A stretch of 64,000 bases of DNA from Mycolicibacterium neoaurum VKM Ac-1815D (GCF_000317305.3 NC_023036.2:4650001-4714000), one strand, 5' to 3'; shown: positions 43,889 to 52,941, counted from the stretch's first letter. The notes: a model not told the origin generated them from the sequence alone. A program made the numbers and translations.

Positions 43889-44677
43889 GTGCTCACACTC
43901 TCCGATCGATCGGCGTTGCGTTCCCGGTGGACCGTTGCGCTGAGCGCAGGGACTGGCGTGCTCCTGGTGGCCGCATTCGTCCGAGGACCCGCCGCGCTGT
44001 TGCACCGGTCGTTTCCCGAGTATGCGGACGCCGACGGGATGCCCGACGCGGTGACCTCGGCGCTGACACGGTTCCTCAGTTCATCCGCGCCCGCCCTCCC
44101 ACCGGAACTGGCTCGGCTTTGCGACTATTGGCTCCAGTGGCACGCCATCAAGATCGGGATCAGCATCGCGCTGGTGATGTCCTTCGCGATCCTGGCCGGC
44201 GCATGTTGGACGCGGTACCTGGGCGGGTCGGGCCGAGGCACCGCGTCACACGGGTTCGCGGCCAACGTCGCAGGCACGCTGGCCATCCTGGCCGGCTGGC
44301 TACTGGCCATCAATATCCAGGCCACTGCCGTCCCGCTGGTCGCACTGTTGCCGTGGATACCGCCGGGCACGCTGCCCGCCGACACACTGGCCGACAGTCC
44401 CGCAATGACCGAATTGCTGGAGCAGGTGAGTCGGTATCACTGGGTGCTGGCGGTGGGTACCGCGGCGCTGGCGGCGCTGTCCTCGGCGGGTGCGGTGGCG
44501 TCGTGGCGCCGGCGTACCGCCGCACGCGGCCGCGACCGGCGCGCCGCGCGGATGTACACGGCGCTGCTGACCGTGACCTCGCTCAATGTGGTGGCCGGGC
44601 TGCTGGCCGCCGCATACAGCGTCATCTCGGCGATGGACCCGGACGCATCGCTGCACGCGATCCTGGGAATGGGTTAG
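43889..44677 (+). CDS. hypothetical four-helix membrane protein
   Basis: 262 aa from GTG 43889, just after the GGDEF gene. Hydrophobic helices are at about residues 17-35, 95-115, 130-155, 190-215 and 235-258, with a long loop between the first two holding a Pro-rich LSSSAPALPPELARL segment. No family recognised. Close spacing (about 73 bp) makes co-transcription with the cyclase gene possible. The open frame to 43766 overlaps the cyclase and is not used. Confidence 0.6.
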   Translation: MLTLSDRSALRSRWTVALSAGTGVLLVAAFVRGPAALLHRSFPEYADADGMPDAVTSALTRFLSSSAPALPPELARLCDYWLQWHAIKIGISIALVMSFAILAGACWTRYLGGSGRGTASHGFAANVAGTLAILAGWLLAINIQATAVPLVALLPWIPPGTLPADTLADSPAMTELLEQVSRYHWVLAVGTAALAALSSAGAVASWRRRTAARGRDRRAARMYTALLTVTSLNVVAGLLAAAYSVISAMDPDASLHAILGMG

Positions 44678-44683
44678 GGCCCC

Positions 44684-45316
44684 TCAGCCTTCAGCTTCCA
44701 GGTACGCCACCAGGGCGTTGGTCAGCCCGCGCCGCGCAAGATCCAGGTCGGAGTAGGAACCGAGCTGGCGCTCCGAGACCAGACCGCGCATCGCTCCCGG
44801 GATCAGCGTGGCGACCTCGCGCACGCGTTCCGGGTCGGCACCGAGATCTTCAAATGCGTTGCGGCAGATCTCCAACCACGACTGACCCCAGGAGTACAGC
44901 TCGGCCGCGGTTCTCGGATACAGCCGCTCCAGCTCGGCATGGTCGCGCGGCAACGCCGCGCGCAGGTTCTCGATGGCCCGCGAATCCGGCGAGTCCAGAC
45001 CGTCGAAAAGGGTGTCGATGATGTTGGCGACGCGGTTGCTCAACACGGGCTCCGCGCCGAACGATGCGAACACATCGGCTCGGCGTTGTGCCGTGCGATG
45101 CAGCACGGCCGCCCAGAAGCCGTCGGCGTCGCCGAATTGGTACTGCACGGCGCCCCACGTCGCGCCGATGTCCTTGGCTATCCGGTTGGCCGATACCGAT
45201 GCGGGGTCACCCGAGGCCAGCGCATTCAACGCGGCCTCCAGCATGTTTTCCCGGGTCGCCTGGCCACGCCGATTCGGGCGTCGCGCCGGCATCGAGGTCT
45301 CGGCCGTATCGGTCAT
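44684..45316 (-). CDS. TetR-family transcriptional regulator
   Basis: 210 aa from ATG 45316. DNA-binding domain residues about 17-62 (ATRENMLEAALNALASGD; IGATWGAVQYQFGDADGFW), followed by an alpha-helical ligand domain. Divergent from the Rieske oxygenase gene with 77 bp between starts; that AT-rich gap (with an imperfect GCA-CTA-TGC dyad at 45355-45363) probably contains its operator. Likely local repressor of the oxygenase cluster 45394-48645 (inference from arrangement). Confidence 0.85.
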   Translation of the reverse strand: MTDTAETSMPARRPNRRGQATRENMLEAALNALASGDPASVSANRIAKDIGATWGAVQYQFGDADGFWAAVLHRTAQRRADVFASFGAEPVLSNRVANIIDTLFDGLDSPDSRAIENLRAALPRDHAELERLYPRTAAELYSWGQSWLEICRNAFEDLGADPERVREVATLIPGAMRGLVSERQLGSYSDLDLARRGLTNALVAYLEAEG

Positions 45317-45393
45317 CACCCGAGGATATCGCCCATCGCCGGAAATCATAAAGGGCACTATGCAACTTTCATTGATTATTCTATGCTTCCCGC

Positions 45394-46422
45394 ATGGCCA
45401 AGCCGCCCCTTTCCATGAAGCCCACCGGCTGGTTCCAGGTCGCCTGGTCCGATGAGGTCGGCGTCGGAGATGTCCACGCCATGAAGTACTTCGATCAAGA
45501 GTTGATCGCCTGGCGCTCCGAGTCGGGTCAGGTCACCGTGATGGACGCCTACTGCGAACATCTGGGCGCGCACCTCGGATACGGCGGCACCGTCCACGGC
45601 GAAGTGCTGCAATGTCCCTTCCACGGGTGGCAGTGGAATCAGCAGGGCCGCAACGTCTGCATCCCGTACGAGAACCGACCGAACCGCGGGCGTCGCATCA
45701 AGACCTACCCGGTGACCGAGCGCAACGCATCGATCTACATCTGGCACGACATCGACGACCGCGAACCGTTCTTCGACGCCCCCGACGTGTTCGCCAGTTT
45801 CGGCGACGGCAGCAGCGAAGCCGACTACTACCCGCAGCAGCGACTATTCGAGCCGGGGCGCGAGATGCATCCGCAGTACGTGTTGGAAAACGGCGTGGAT
45901 TTCGCCCATTTCAAGTACGTGCACGGCACGCCCATCAATCCCATCTTCACCCGACACGACTTCGACGACCCGGTGTCCTACGTCGATTTCACCATCACGT
46001 TCGAGGGTGATGACGGGCAGCGGATCGAGGACATCAACAGCGGCGTCGAGGCGATCAACGGCGGTCTTGGCATCGCGGTGACCAAGAGTTGGGGAATGAT
46101 CGACAACCGCACCATCTCGGCCATCACCCCGGTCGACGAGCGCACCTCCGACATCCGCTTCATGGTCTACATCGGACGACCGAAAGCGCAGGTGCGCAAC
46201 CCGGAGCGCGCCCGCGTCAAGGCCGAGGAGTTCGGCGCCGAAGTCATCCGGCAGTTCCGCCAGGACATTCACATCTGGTCCCATCAGCGTTATTCCGATC
46301 CGCCCGCGCTGGCCAGTTCAGAACTCGAAGGATTCACCGCGATCCGCAACTGGGCGCTGAAGTTCTACCCGGATGGCAAGGGCGGCAGTGCCGCCGACCT
46401 GGCTGCCCGAGCCACCCACTGA
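45394..46422 (+). CDS. Rieske non-heme iron oxygenase, alpha subunit (KshA-like)
   Basis: 342 aa aromatic-ring- or steroid-hydroxylating oxygenase. Rieske [2Fe-2S] ligands are YCEHLGAH (C-x-H) and QCPFHGWQW (C-x2-H) in residues about 50-75. The mononuclear iron site is NGVDFAHFKYVHG (about 169-181), i.e. N-x2-D-x2-H-x4-H. The size and motifs are closest to 3-ketosteroid 9-alpha-hydroxylase oxygenases, which need a separate reductase (KshB) not encoded here. It leads a cluster with two DapB-fold oxidoreductases and is probably under the divergent TetR. Substrate unknown, perhaps a steroid or terpenoid. Confidence 0.88.
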   Translation: MAKPPLSMKPTGWFQVAWSDEVGVGDVHAMKYFDQELIAWRSESGQVTVMDAYCEHLGAHLGYGGTVHGEVLQCPFHGWQWNQQGRNVCIPYENRPNRGRRIKTYPVTERNASIYIWHDIDDREPFFDAPDVFASFGDGSSEADYYPQQRLFEPGREMHPQYVLENGVDFAHFKYVHGTPINPIFTRHDFDDPVSYVDFTITFEGDDGQRIEDINSGVEAINGGLGIAVTKSWGMIDNRTISAITPVDERTSDIRFMVYIGRPKAQVRNPERARVKAEEFGAEVIRQFRQDIHIWSHQRYSDPPALASSELEGFTAIRNWALKFYPDGKGGSAADLAARATH

Positions 46423-46451
46423 CCGAACGAACTGACCCAGAAAGGTTTTCG

Positions 46452-47525
46452 ATGGCAATCAAGGTTTTCCAGGTCGCGACCGGCAACGTCGGCTCCGAGA
46501 TGATCAAACGGATCGCGGATCAGCCGGATCTCGAACTCATCGGTGTGCATTGCTATTCGCCGGACAAGATCGGCAAAGATGCCGGCGAACTGGCCGGGAT
46601 TGCCCCCAACGGCGTGATCGCCACCGGCACCGTCGAGGAGATCATCGCCGCCAAGCCCGACGTGCTGACCTTCCACGGCGTGTTCCCCGACGAGGATCTG
46701 TACGTCAAAGTCCTTGAGGCCGGGATCAACATCGTCACCACCGCCGACTGGATCACCGGGTTCCACCGCGACACCAATCACCCGCACCACTCCGGTAAGC
46801 CCGTCACCCAGCTGCTCCAGGAGGCCTGCGAGAGGGGTGGCGCGACGTTCTACGGCACCGGAATGAATCCTGGGGTGAACCAGATTCTCGGCGTGATGTG
46901 CTCGGCCGATGTCGCCGAGATCGAGAACGTCACCACCATCGAATCCGTCGACGTGTCATGCCATCACTCGAAGGACACCTGGATCGAGGTCGGCTATGGG
47001 CAACCCGTCGACGATCCCTCGATCCCGGACAAGCTGCGCAAGTACACCGAGGTGTTCGCCGACTCGGTGTACATGATGGCCGACTGTTTCGGACTCGAGC
47101 TCGACGAGGTGAAGTTCGAATACGAGCTGGGCGCGTGCACCAAGGATGTCGACCTGGGCTGGTACCAGCTACCCAAGGGCTCCCTCGGTGGCAACTACAT
47201 CAAGTACGTCGGCACGGTCGACGGCGTGCCGCGGGTCGAGACCCACCTGGAATGGCAGATGACCCCGCACACCGACCCCAGCTGGGATATCAAGGGCTGC
47301 TACATCACTCAGATCAAGGGCGACCCGAACATCTACAACAAGCACATGATCTTCCCCAAGCCCGGCGTCGACCTGTCGAACCCGGACAACTTCGCCTCCA
47401 TCGGCATGACGGTCACGGGCATGCCGGCCTTGCACTCCATCAGGTCGGTGGTCGCGGCCAAACCCGGCATCATCACCAGTGCCGACCTCCCGCTGCGTGG
47501 CTTCGCCGGCCGCTTCAAGCTCTAG
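46452..47525 (+). CDS. DapB-fold NAD(P)-dependent oxidoreductase
   Basis: 357 aa. An N-terminal Rossmann segment VFQVATGNVGSEMIKRIAD and a dihydrodipicolinate-reductase-like middle domain (TGMNPGVNQILG). It is often auto-annotated as dihydrodipicolinate reductase, but length and context point to a catabolic dehydrogenase unrelated to lysine synthesis. ATG 46452 follows AGAAAGG; the longer frame overlaps the oxygenase gene. Starts 29 bp after the oxygenase stop and 31 bp before its broken paralogue, so the three form one operon. Confidence 0.82.
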   Translation: MAIKVFQVATGNVGSEMIKRIADQPDLELIGVHCYSPDKIGKDAGELAGIAPNGVIATGTVEEIIAAKPDVLTFHGVFPDEDLYVKVLEAGINIVTTADWITGFHRDTNHPHHSGKPVTQLLQEACERGGATFYGTGMNPGVNQILGVMCSADVAEIENVTTIESVDVSCHHSKDTWIEVGYGQPVDDPSIPDKLRKYTEVFADSVYMMADCFGLELDEVKFEYELGACTKDVDLGWYQLPKGSLGGNYIKYVGTVDGVPRVETHLEWQMTPHTDPSWDIKGCYITQIKGDPNIYNKHMIFPKPGVDLSNPDNFASIGMTVTGMPALHSIRSVVAAKPGIITSADLPLRGFAGRFKL

Positions 47526-47556
47526 CGGCACTCGACCTTCAGGAGGGCCTAGGACG

Positions 47557-48645
47557 ATGCCACACGCCAAAACCGTTCTGCGCGTCGTGCAATGGACAAC
47601 CGGCAACGTCGCAGCCGAAGCGGTGCGCGCGGTGCTCGCCCGACCCGATCTGCAGTTGGTGGGCGCCTACGCCCACTCCCCGGAGAAGGTCGGGGTGGAT
47701 GTGGGGCAGTTGTGCGGCCTCGGCGACGACATCGGCGTCCGGGCCACCGATGACGTCGACGCGCTGCTCGCTACGCGGCCGGACTGCGTCGTCTACAACC
47801 CGCTGCACTTCAATCCCGCGGAGGTACAGCGGATCCTGCGCGCCGGTGTCAACATCGTCACCAGCGCGGAGTTCCTCACCGGCCGCAATCTCACCGACGA
47901 CGAGCGCGCCGATATCGATGCCGCGGGCCGGGCCGGCGGAGCGACGCTGTTCGGCAGTGGCATGAATCCCGGTTTCGCGCAGCTGGTGGCCGCCATCTCC
48001 AGCGGGGTGTCGACCGACGTGCGGCGGGTGTCGATGACCGAGTCGGTCAACGTCGCCTAGTTCATCGGTGATGCCAACTTCCAAGCGGTGGGCTGGGGTC
48101 GACCCAAGGACGATCCGGGCCACGTCGAGGATGTGCGCCGCGGCACCGCCGTGTTCGCCGAGGCGGTCGACGTCCTCGCGCGCCTCACGAACGTCGAGCT
48201 CGACAGCATCGACTGCACAGTCGATTTCGCCCACACGACCGAGGATGTGATCGCCGACGGGGTGTCCCTGCCCAAGGGCCACGTCGGCGCGATGGACGTT
48301 CGGTGGTTCGGCGTGGTCGACGGTCGAGAGGTTCTCACGGTCACGCAGCGCTGGGTCGCCACCGAAGCACTCGACCCGCCGTGGACCGTCGAGCACGGAT
48401 ACCGCATCGAGGTGGTCGGCGACCCGAACGTGCACGTTCGGGTCGATCTGATGCCCACCGATGCCGATCTTGCCGATCTCACCCCGCAGCGGATGCGCAG
48501 CATCGGCCTGCGGATCACCGCGGGTCCGTTGATCAATGCGATTCCGGCGGTGTGTGCGGCGACGCCCGGTATCGCCACCTACGCCGATCTGCCCGCCATC
48601 GCGGCGCACATTCCGGCTGCGGCGGCGATGCAGAAGAGTCTCTGA
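47557..48645 (+). pseudogene. second DapB-fold oxidoreductase, interrupted by in-frame TAG
   Basis: Starts at ATG 47557 after AGGAGG. Codons 1-167 give VLRVVQWTTGNVAAEAVRAV through TESVNVA, then TAG at 48058-48060. The same frame continues as FIGDANFQAVGWGRP and on to a normal stop at 48645. The total of 362 sense codons matches the 357-residue paralogue upstream. The TAG aligns with Cys in the paralogue (SVDVSC), so the original codon is uncertain. Both halves look under coding constraint, so the event is recent, or it is a sequencing error. As drawn, the N-terminal product keeps only the Rossmann part. Confidence 0.85.
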
Positions 48646-48709
48646 CCGGCCGGCGTCGATCGGGAAAGAACCGGCGAGCGATGCGCTCACCGAACAACGC
48701 CATCTGGAG

Positions 48710-48782
48710 TGGAGCTAAGGGGAATCGAACCCCTGACCTTCTCGATGCGAACGAGACGCGCTACCAACTGCGCTATAGCCCC
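48710..48782 (-). tRNA. tRNA-Ala (anticodon CGC)
   Basis: Folds by eye: acceptor GGGGCTA with TAGCTCC (one G-T pair), D-arm GCGCAGTTGGTAGCGC, anticodon stem TCTCG/CGAGA around TTCGCAT giving CGC, and T-arm AGGGGTTCGATTCCCCT. Discriminator A; CCA not encoded. Confidence 0.95.
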
Positions 48783-48833
48783 TTGACCGGTTAGGAGGCT
48801 ACCAGGAAGACCCTCGGCAACCGAAACCGGCTG

Positions 48834-49874
48834 CTACTGACCGGCCGCGCGCGGCAGATCGTAATGCCGCGCGAACGATGCGTAGTCCAGGTGCTCGAAG
48901 ATCGGGTCCTCGTCATCGATGTCCAGCACGGCCGCCCCGGGGCGGCGCAGCCGTGCGGGCACGACGTCGAACTCGCCGTCCTCGGTGTTCTCGACACCCA
49001 GGCGCGACCGCATCATCCGCTGGGCGCGGCGGCGGCGCAGCTGCTCCTCGATACGCGTCTGACGCCGCAGGTATGCCAGGTACAGCACGGTGACCGCACC
49101 GGCCATGCCCGCCAGCCACCACAGGCTGGGTGAGGCCACCAGGGCCAGCACCGTGGACATCATCAGCGTCACCGACATGCCCAGCAGCATCCGCTTACGG
49201 AAGGTGTACTTGCGGGCGCTGACGGCCTGCGCCGTCTTGGATTCGTAGCGGTTGCGGCGGGCGCTGGCCATCGATTCGGCCAGCTCCGGATCGCCGGCGA
49301 CATCGTCGTCCTCGACCTCAAGACCCGCGGTGTCCTCGACGTACTCGTAGTCGTCGGCCTCGGAATCCTCGGACGCCGACTCCTCGGCAACGTCCTCGGT
49401 GGCGCGCTCGACGGTCGGTTCGGCCTTCGCCTCGGCGCCGTCGAAGTCGAGGGTCAGTTCCTCGGTCACCGGCGCCTCGGGATCCTCGACACGCAGGGTG
49501 CCCATGGGCAGCGCACCGGAGTCCTCGTCGACGATGTCGACATCCAGATACGGCGATTCGGCGGGCTCCTCGGCCGCCGCGGCGAGCACGACGGCACGCT
49601 TGCGCTGTCCGGTCTGCTCGTCGAGCTCGGCCTCCAGATCGGCGTCGAACTCGTCGGTGGCGGCGGGTTTCCAGTCCGGGTCGCTGTGGTGCCCGGCGCT
49701 GGCCCGTGGCCGGCGCAGGCGCGCATTGCGCCCCGAATTGAGCACCCGCGTCGCCAGGGCGACGTCACTGGTGCGCCGGACATTGTCGCGCTTGCTCACC
49801 AACATCGGCACCAGCACGAAAAGCCAGAGAACGACGAGGGAGATCCACAACAGAGATTGGGGGATGCTTGGCAT
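48834..49874 (-). CDS. glpR: divisome protein SepX/GlpR (Glp receptor)
   Basis: 346 aa from ATG 49874 with AAAGGAG eight bases upstream. N-terminal membrane helix (residues about 5-25, LLWISLVVLWLFVLVPMLVS), a long acidic disordered region (about 65-210, rich in Glu/Asp/Ala), then two more hydrophobic helices (about 228-265), and a basic then structured C-terminus (RRRRAQRMM, HYDLPRA). This matches the actinobacterial SepX/GlpR family, shown in corynebacteria to bind the MoeA-like Glp at the division septum. rimJ and glp are just upstream on the same strand. Promoter and repeats: see 49944-50004. Confidence 0.85.
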   Translation of the reverse strand: MPSIPQSLLWISLVVLWLFVLVPMLVSKRDNVRRTSDVALATRVLNSGRNARLRRPRASAGHHSDPDWKPAATDEFDADLEAELDEQTGQRKRAVVLAAAAEEPAESPYLDVDIVDEDSGALPMGTLRVEDPEAPVTEELTLDFDGAEAKAEPTVERATEDVAEESASEDSEADDYEYVEDTAGLEVEDDDVAGDPELAESMASARRNRYESKTAQAVSARKYTFRKRMLLGMSVTLMMSTVLALVASPSLWWLAGMAGAVTVLYLAYLRRQTRIEEQLRRRRAQRMMRSRLGVENTEDGEFDVVPARLRRPGAAVLDIDDEDPIFEHLDYASFARHYDLPRAAGQ

Positions 49875-49943
49875 GTCGCCTGCTCCTTTCCCCATCAGGC
49901 TAGGTCGGTGACCTGCGCATCCATGTGCGGCGCGCCGAGGTCA

Positions 49944-50004
49944 ATTACACACCTGTAATTCACCAGATACAAGCACCATTAGTCACTTAAGTCACATCAG
50001 TAAC
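49944..50004 (-). promoter_or_regulatory. glpR promoter with three phased GTNAC repeats
   Basis: On the minus strand, TTGTAT (49967-49972), 17-nt spacer, TGTAAT (49944-49949). A perfect dyad AATTACA-CACC-TGTAATT (49943-49960) covers the -10. Starting 10 bp upstream of the -35, three direct repeats GTCAC, GTCAC, GTAAC (plus-strand reading: 49982, 49991, 50000) recur every 9 bp, the layout known for MtrA response-regulator sites. Confidence 0.55.
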
Positions 50005-50080
50005 AATTTCTGTCTCCGAGTCGCGAATTTCCGGCATAACGGGACCTCCACGACCCGGATCCGCACACTTCACGGGTAAG

Positions 50081-50734
50081 TCAGGTCCAGCTGGCCCGGC
50101 CGGCGCGCACCAGGGTCGCGGCCACCGAACCCTGGACCTCTTCGATGGTCAGCGCCACCAGCAGGTGATCGCGCCACGCACCGTCCACATCGAGGTACCG
50201 CTTGAGCAGCCCCTCCTCGCGGAATCCCGCCTTCGCCAGCACCGCCCGGCTGGCCGCGTTCTCCGGCCGCACGGTGGCTTCCACCCGGTGCAACATGACC
50301 GGCCCGAACGCATGGTCCAGGCCGAGCGCCAGCGCCGCGGTGGCCACACCCGCGCCATTGGACTGTTTTGTCACCCAGTAACCGATCCATGCCGAGCGCA
50401 ACGCGCCGTGCGTGACGTTTCCGATCGTGAGCTGACCGGCGAACTGACCGTCCAACTCGATGACGAATGGCAGCATCCGACCCCGCCGAGCCTCACCACG
50501 CAGACCCGAACACACCGCGGGCCACGACGAAATGGTATGGCGCGCTTCCCAACTCACCTCCGAGCTGGGCTCCCACGGCTCGAGATGGGCGCGCTCGGCC
50601 AACCGCAATCGGCTCCACTGGGCGCCGTCACGCAATCGCACGGGCCGCAATGTCACCACCCCGGCAGGCACACGCAGTGGACCCACCGGCACCGGCCAGC
50701 CAGGGTGAGCGGGGCTGGTACGCCAGCGGTTCAC
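50081..50734 (-). CDS. rimJ: GNAT N-acetyltransferase RimJ-like
   Basis: 217 aa GNAT-family enzyme. Conserved RLRDGAQWSRLRLAERAHLEPW at the N-terminus and the acetyl-CoA loop KQSNGAGVATAALALGLD. The GYWV and ENAASRAVLAKAGFREEG segments are typical of RimJ/RimL proteins, which acetylate N-termini of ribosomal or other proteins. GTG start at 50734, 2 bp after the glp stop, so the two genes are in one operon. Target protein here is not known. Confidence 0.88.
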   Translation of the reverse strand: MNRWRTSPAHPGWPVPVGPLRVPAGVVTLRPVRLRDGAQWSRLRLAERAHLEPWEPSSEVSWEARHTISSWPAVCSGLRGEARRGRMLPFVIELDGQFAGQLTIGNVTHGALRSAWIGYWVTKQSNGAGVATAALALGLDHAFGPVMLHRVEATVRPENAASRAVLAKAGFREEGLLKRYLDVDGAWRDHLLVALTIEEVQGSVAATLVRAGRASWT

Positions 50735-50736
50735 AT

Positions 50737-51990
50737 TTACCCGCGTTGCGCCAGGAAGGCGACGTCGACGACCTCGCCGGTACGAATCTGCTCGGCCTCA
50801 CTGGGCACGATCACCAGACAGTTCGCCTCGGCGAGGGTGGCCAGCAGATGCGACGACGCGCCGGGCGCGCCGCCGAGGGCCTGCACCAGATACTCGCCGG
50901 TGTCCTGATCGCGCATCAGCTGTCCGCGCAGATAACCCTTGCGACCCGCGACAGAAGAGATCGGCGCCAACGTCCGCGCCTGGATCACCCGCCGCAGCGG
51001 CTGCCGCTTACCCAGCGACATCCGGATCAGCGGGCGCACCATCACCTCGAAGACCACCAGCGCGCTCACCGGATTGGCCGGCAGCAGGAACACCGGCACC
51101 CCGTCGCGACCCAGCTGCCCGAAACCCTGGACCGAACCGGGATGCATCGCGATGCGCGCGACCTCCATCTCGCCCAGCTCAGCGAGCACCGCCCGCACCG
51201 ACTCGGCCGCCGCTCCCCCGACCGCGCCGGCGATCACGACCACCTCGGATCGGCTGATCTGCCCCTCGACCACCTCACGCAGGGCCGCCGGATCGGTGTC
51301 GACGATACCGACCCGGTTCACCTCGGCGCCGGCATCGCGGCCGGCCGCGGCCAGCGCATAGGAGTTCACGTCGTAGACCTGGCCGTTGCCCGGCGTGCGC
51401 GATACGTCGACCAGCTCGCCGCCGACCGACAGCACCGTCATCCGGGGCCGCGGATGGACCATCACCTTGTCACGTCCGACGGCGGCCAGCAGACCCACCT
51501 GGGCCGGACCGATGATGGTGCCCGCCCGCACCGCGACATCGCCGGGCTGCACGTCGTCACCGGTGCGCCGCACATACGCCCCGGAGCGGACACCGCGCAG
51601 CACCCGCACCCGGGACTGCCCGCCGTCGGTCCAGCGCAACGGCAACACCGCATCGGCCAGCGTCGGCATCGGCGCACCGGTCTGCACCCGCGCAGCCTGG
51701 CGCGGCTGCAGCCGACTCGGGGTCCGCGCACCCGCCTCGATCTCACCGACCACCGGAAGACTGACCTCACGGTTCAGCCCGTCGTCATCGGTACCGCCGA
51801 CCGACAGCACATCGACACTGCGCACGGCGTAGCCGTCGATGGCGGCCTGGTCGAACCCCGGAAGGGGTCGTTCGGTGACGACCTCCTCGGCACACATCAG
51901 CCCCTGGGATTCGGCGATGGCGACGCGCACCGGCCGCGGAGCCACCGCAGCGGCCGCTACTCGAGCCTGCTGCTCCTCAACCGAACGCAC
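50737..51990 (-). CDS. glp: gephyrin-like molybdotransferase Glp (MoeA family)
   Basis: 417 aa. MoeA fold: GFDQAAIDGYAVRSVD (molybdopterin and metal site), LPVVGEIEAG, QTGAPMPTLADAVLP, then the MoCF-like subdomain VLSVGGELVD and GAVGGAAAESVRAVL, with FLLPANPVSALVVFE. GTG start (51990) behind AGGAGAAAGG. Because glpR lies in the same cluster, this is the MoeA-family member that serves cell division in corynebacteria (Glp) rather than a dedicated molybdenum enzyme; molybdotransferase activity is still possible. Also called moeA1 by position. Confidence 0.9.
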   Translation of the reverse strand: MRSVEEQQARVAAAAVAPRPVRVAIAESQGLMCAEEVVTERPLPGFDQAAIDGYAVRSVDVLSVGGTDDDGLNREVSLPVVGEIEAGARTPSRLQPRQAARVQTGAPMPTLADAVLPLRWTDGGQSRVRVLRGVRSGAYVRRTGDDVQPGDVAVRAGTIIGPAQVGLLAAVGRDKVMVHPRPRMTVLSVGGELVDVSRTPGNGQVYDVNSYALAAAGRDAGAEVNRVGIVDTDPAALREVVEGQISRSEVVVIAGAVGGAAAESVRAVLAELGEMEVARIAMHPGSVQGFGQLGRDGVPVFLLPANPVSALVVFEVMVRPLIRMSLGKRQPLRRVIQARTLAPISSVAGRKGYLRGQLMRDQDTGEYLVQALGGAPGASSHLLATLAEANCLVIVPSEAEQIRTGEVVDVAFLAQRG

Positions 51991-52029
51991 TGCATGCCTT
52001 TCTCCTCTTCGAAGACCCGCCGTGCGTCG

Positions 52030-52941
52030 TCAGTTCTCGGCCAGGCCCAATCGCTCGACCAACCAGCGCCGCAGCTCCGGTCCGTAGTCGTCGCGTTCTA
52101 GCGCAAAGTCAACCGCAGCCTTGAGGTACCCGCCGGGATTTCCCAAGTCGTGTCGGGAGCCGCGGTGCACCACCACGTGCACCGGATGCCCCTCGTCGAT
52201 CAACAACTGGATGGCATCGGTGAGCTGTATCTCTCCGCCGACGCCGCGGTCGACGCGCCGCAGCGCGTCGAAGATGGCGCGGTCCAACACGTAGCGGCCC
52301 GCCGCGGCATAGGGCGAGGGTGCGTCCTCGGCCTTGGGCTTCTCGACCATCCCCTTGACCTTGAGCACGTTCGGATTGGCCGCATCGGGCACCACCTCGA
52401 CGTCGAAGACGCCGTACGCGCTGATCTCGTCGCCGGGCACCTCGATGGCGCACAGCACCGAGCCGCCGCGCTTGGCGCGGACCTTCGACATGGTTTCCAG
52501 CACACCGGTCGGCAGCACCAGGTCATCGGGCAGCAGCACCGCGATGGCGTCCTCGTCGGGCAGCAACTTCTCCTCGACACAACCGACGGCGTGGCCGAGG
52601 CCCAACGGCTCGGCCTGCACGACGGCCTCGACCTTGATCAGTGCCGGTGCGCGGCGCACCTTCTCCAACATCACGTGCTTGCCGCGGGCCTCCAGCGTGC
52701 CCTCCAGGATGAGGTCCTCGACGAAGTGCGCGACGACACCGTCTTTGCCTTCGGAGGTCACGATGATCAGTCGCTCACCGCCGGCCTCGGCGGCCTCGGC
52801 GGCCACCAACTCGATACCCGGGGTGTCCACCACCGGCAACAGTTCCTTGGGGACGGTCTTCGTGGCGGGAAGAAAACGCGTCCCCAGACCAGCCGCCGGG
52901 ACGACGGCCGTCCGCGGAATCGGTACCTCTGCCTGTGTCAT
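52030..52941 (-). CDS. galU: UTP-glucose-1-phosphate uridylyltransferase
   Basis: 303 aa, makes UDP-glucose for trehalose, glucans and cell-envelope sugars. Signature PAAGLGTRFLPATKTVPKE (residues about 16-34, catalytic Lys), then DTPGIELV, LLPDDLV, EISAYGVFD and VEKPK. I use ATG 52941; an in-frame ATG 21 bases upstream is possible. The frame runs to 53088 across the divergent folate gene and is ignored there. Downstream glp follows after 39 bp. Confidence 0.95.
   Translation of the reverse strand: MTQAEVPIPRTAVVPAAGLGTRFLPATKTVPKELLPVVDTPGIELVAAEAAEAGGERLIIVTSEGKDGVVAHFVEDLILEGTLEARGKHVMLEKVRRAPALIKVEAVVQAEPLGLGHAVGCVEEKLLPDEDAIAVLLPDDLVLPTGVLETMSKVRAKRGGSVLCAIEVPGDEISAYGVFDVEVVPDAANPNVLKVKGMVEKPKAEDAPSPYAAAGRYVLDRAIFDALRRVDRGVGGEIQLTDAIQLLIDEGHPVHVVVHRGSRHDLGNPGGYLKAAVDFALERDDYGPELRRWLVERLGLAEN

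Noticed and set aside
48710..48782. tRNA-Ala as an integration site for the adjacent broken gene region
   Set aside because: No duplicated tRNA 3' end or integrase gene is seen near it; the neighbouring damage is a single stop codon, not an insertion.
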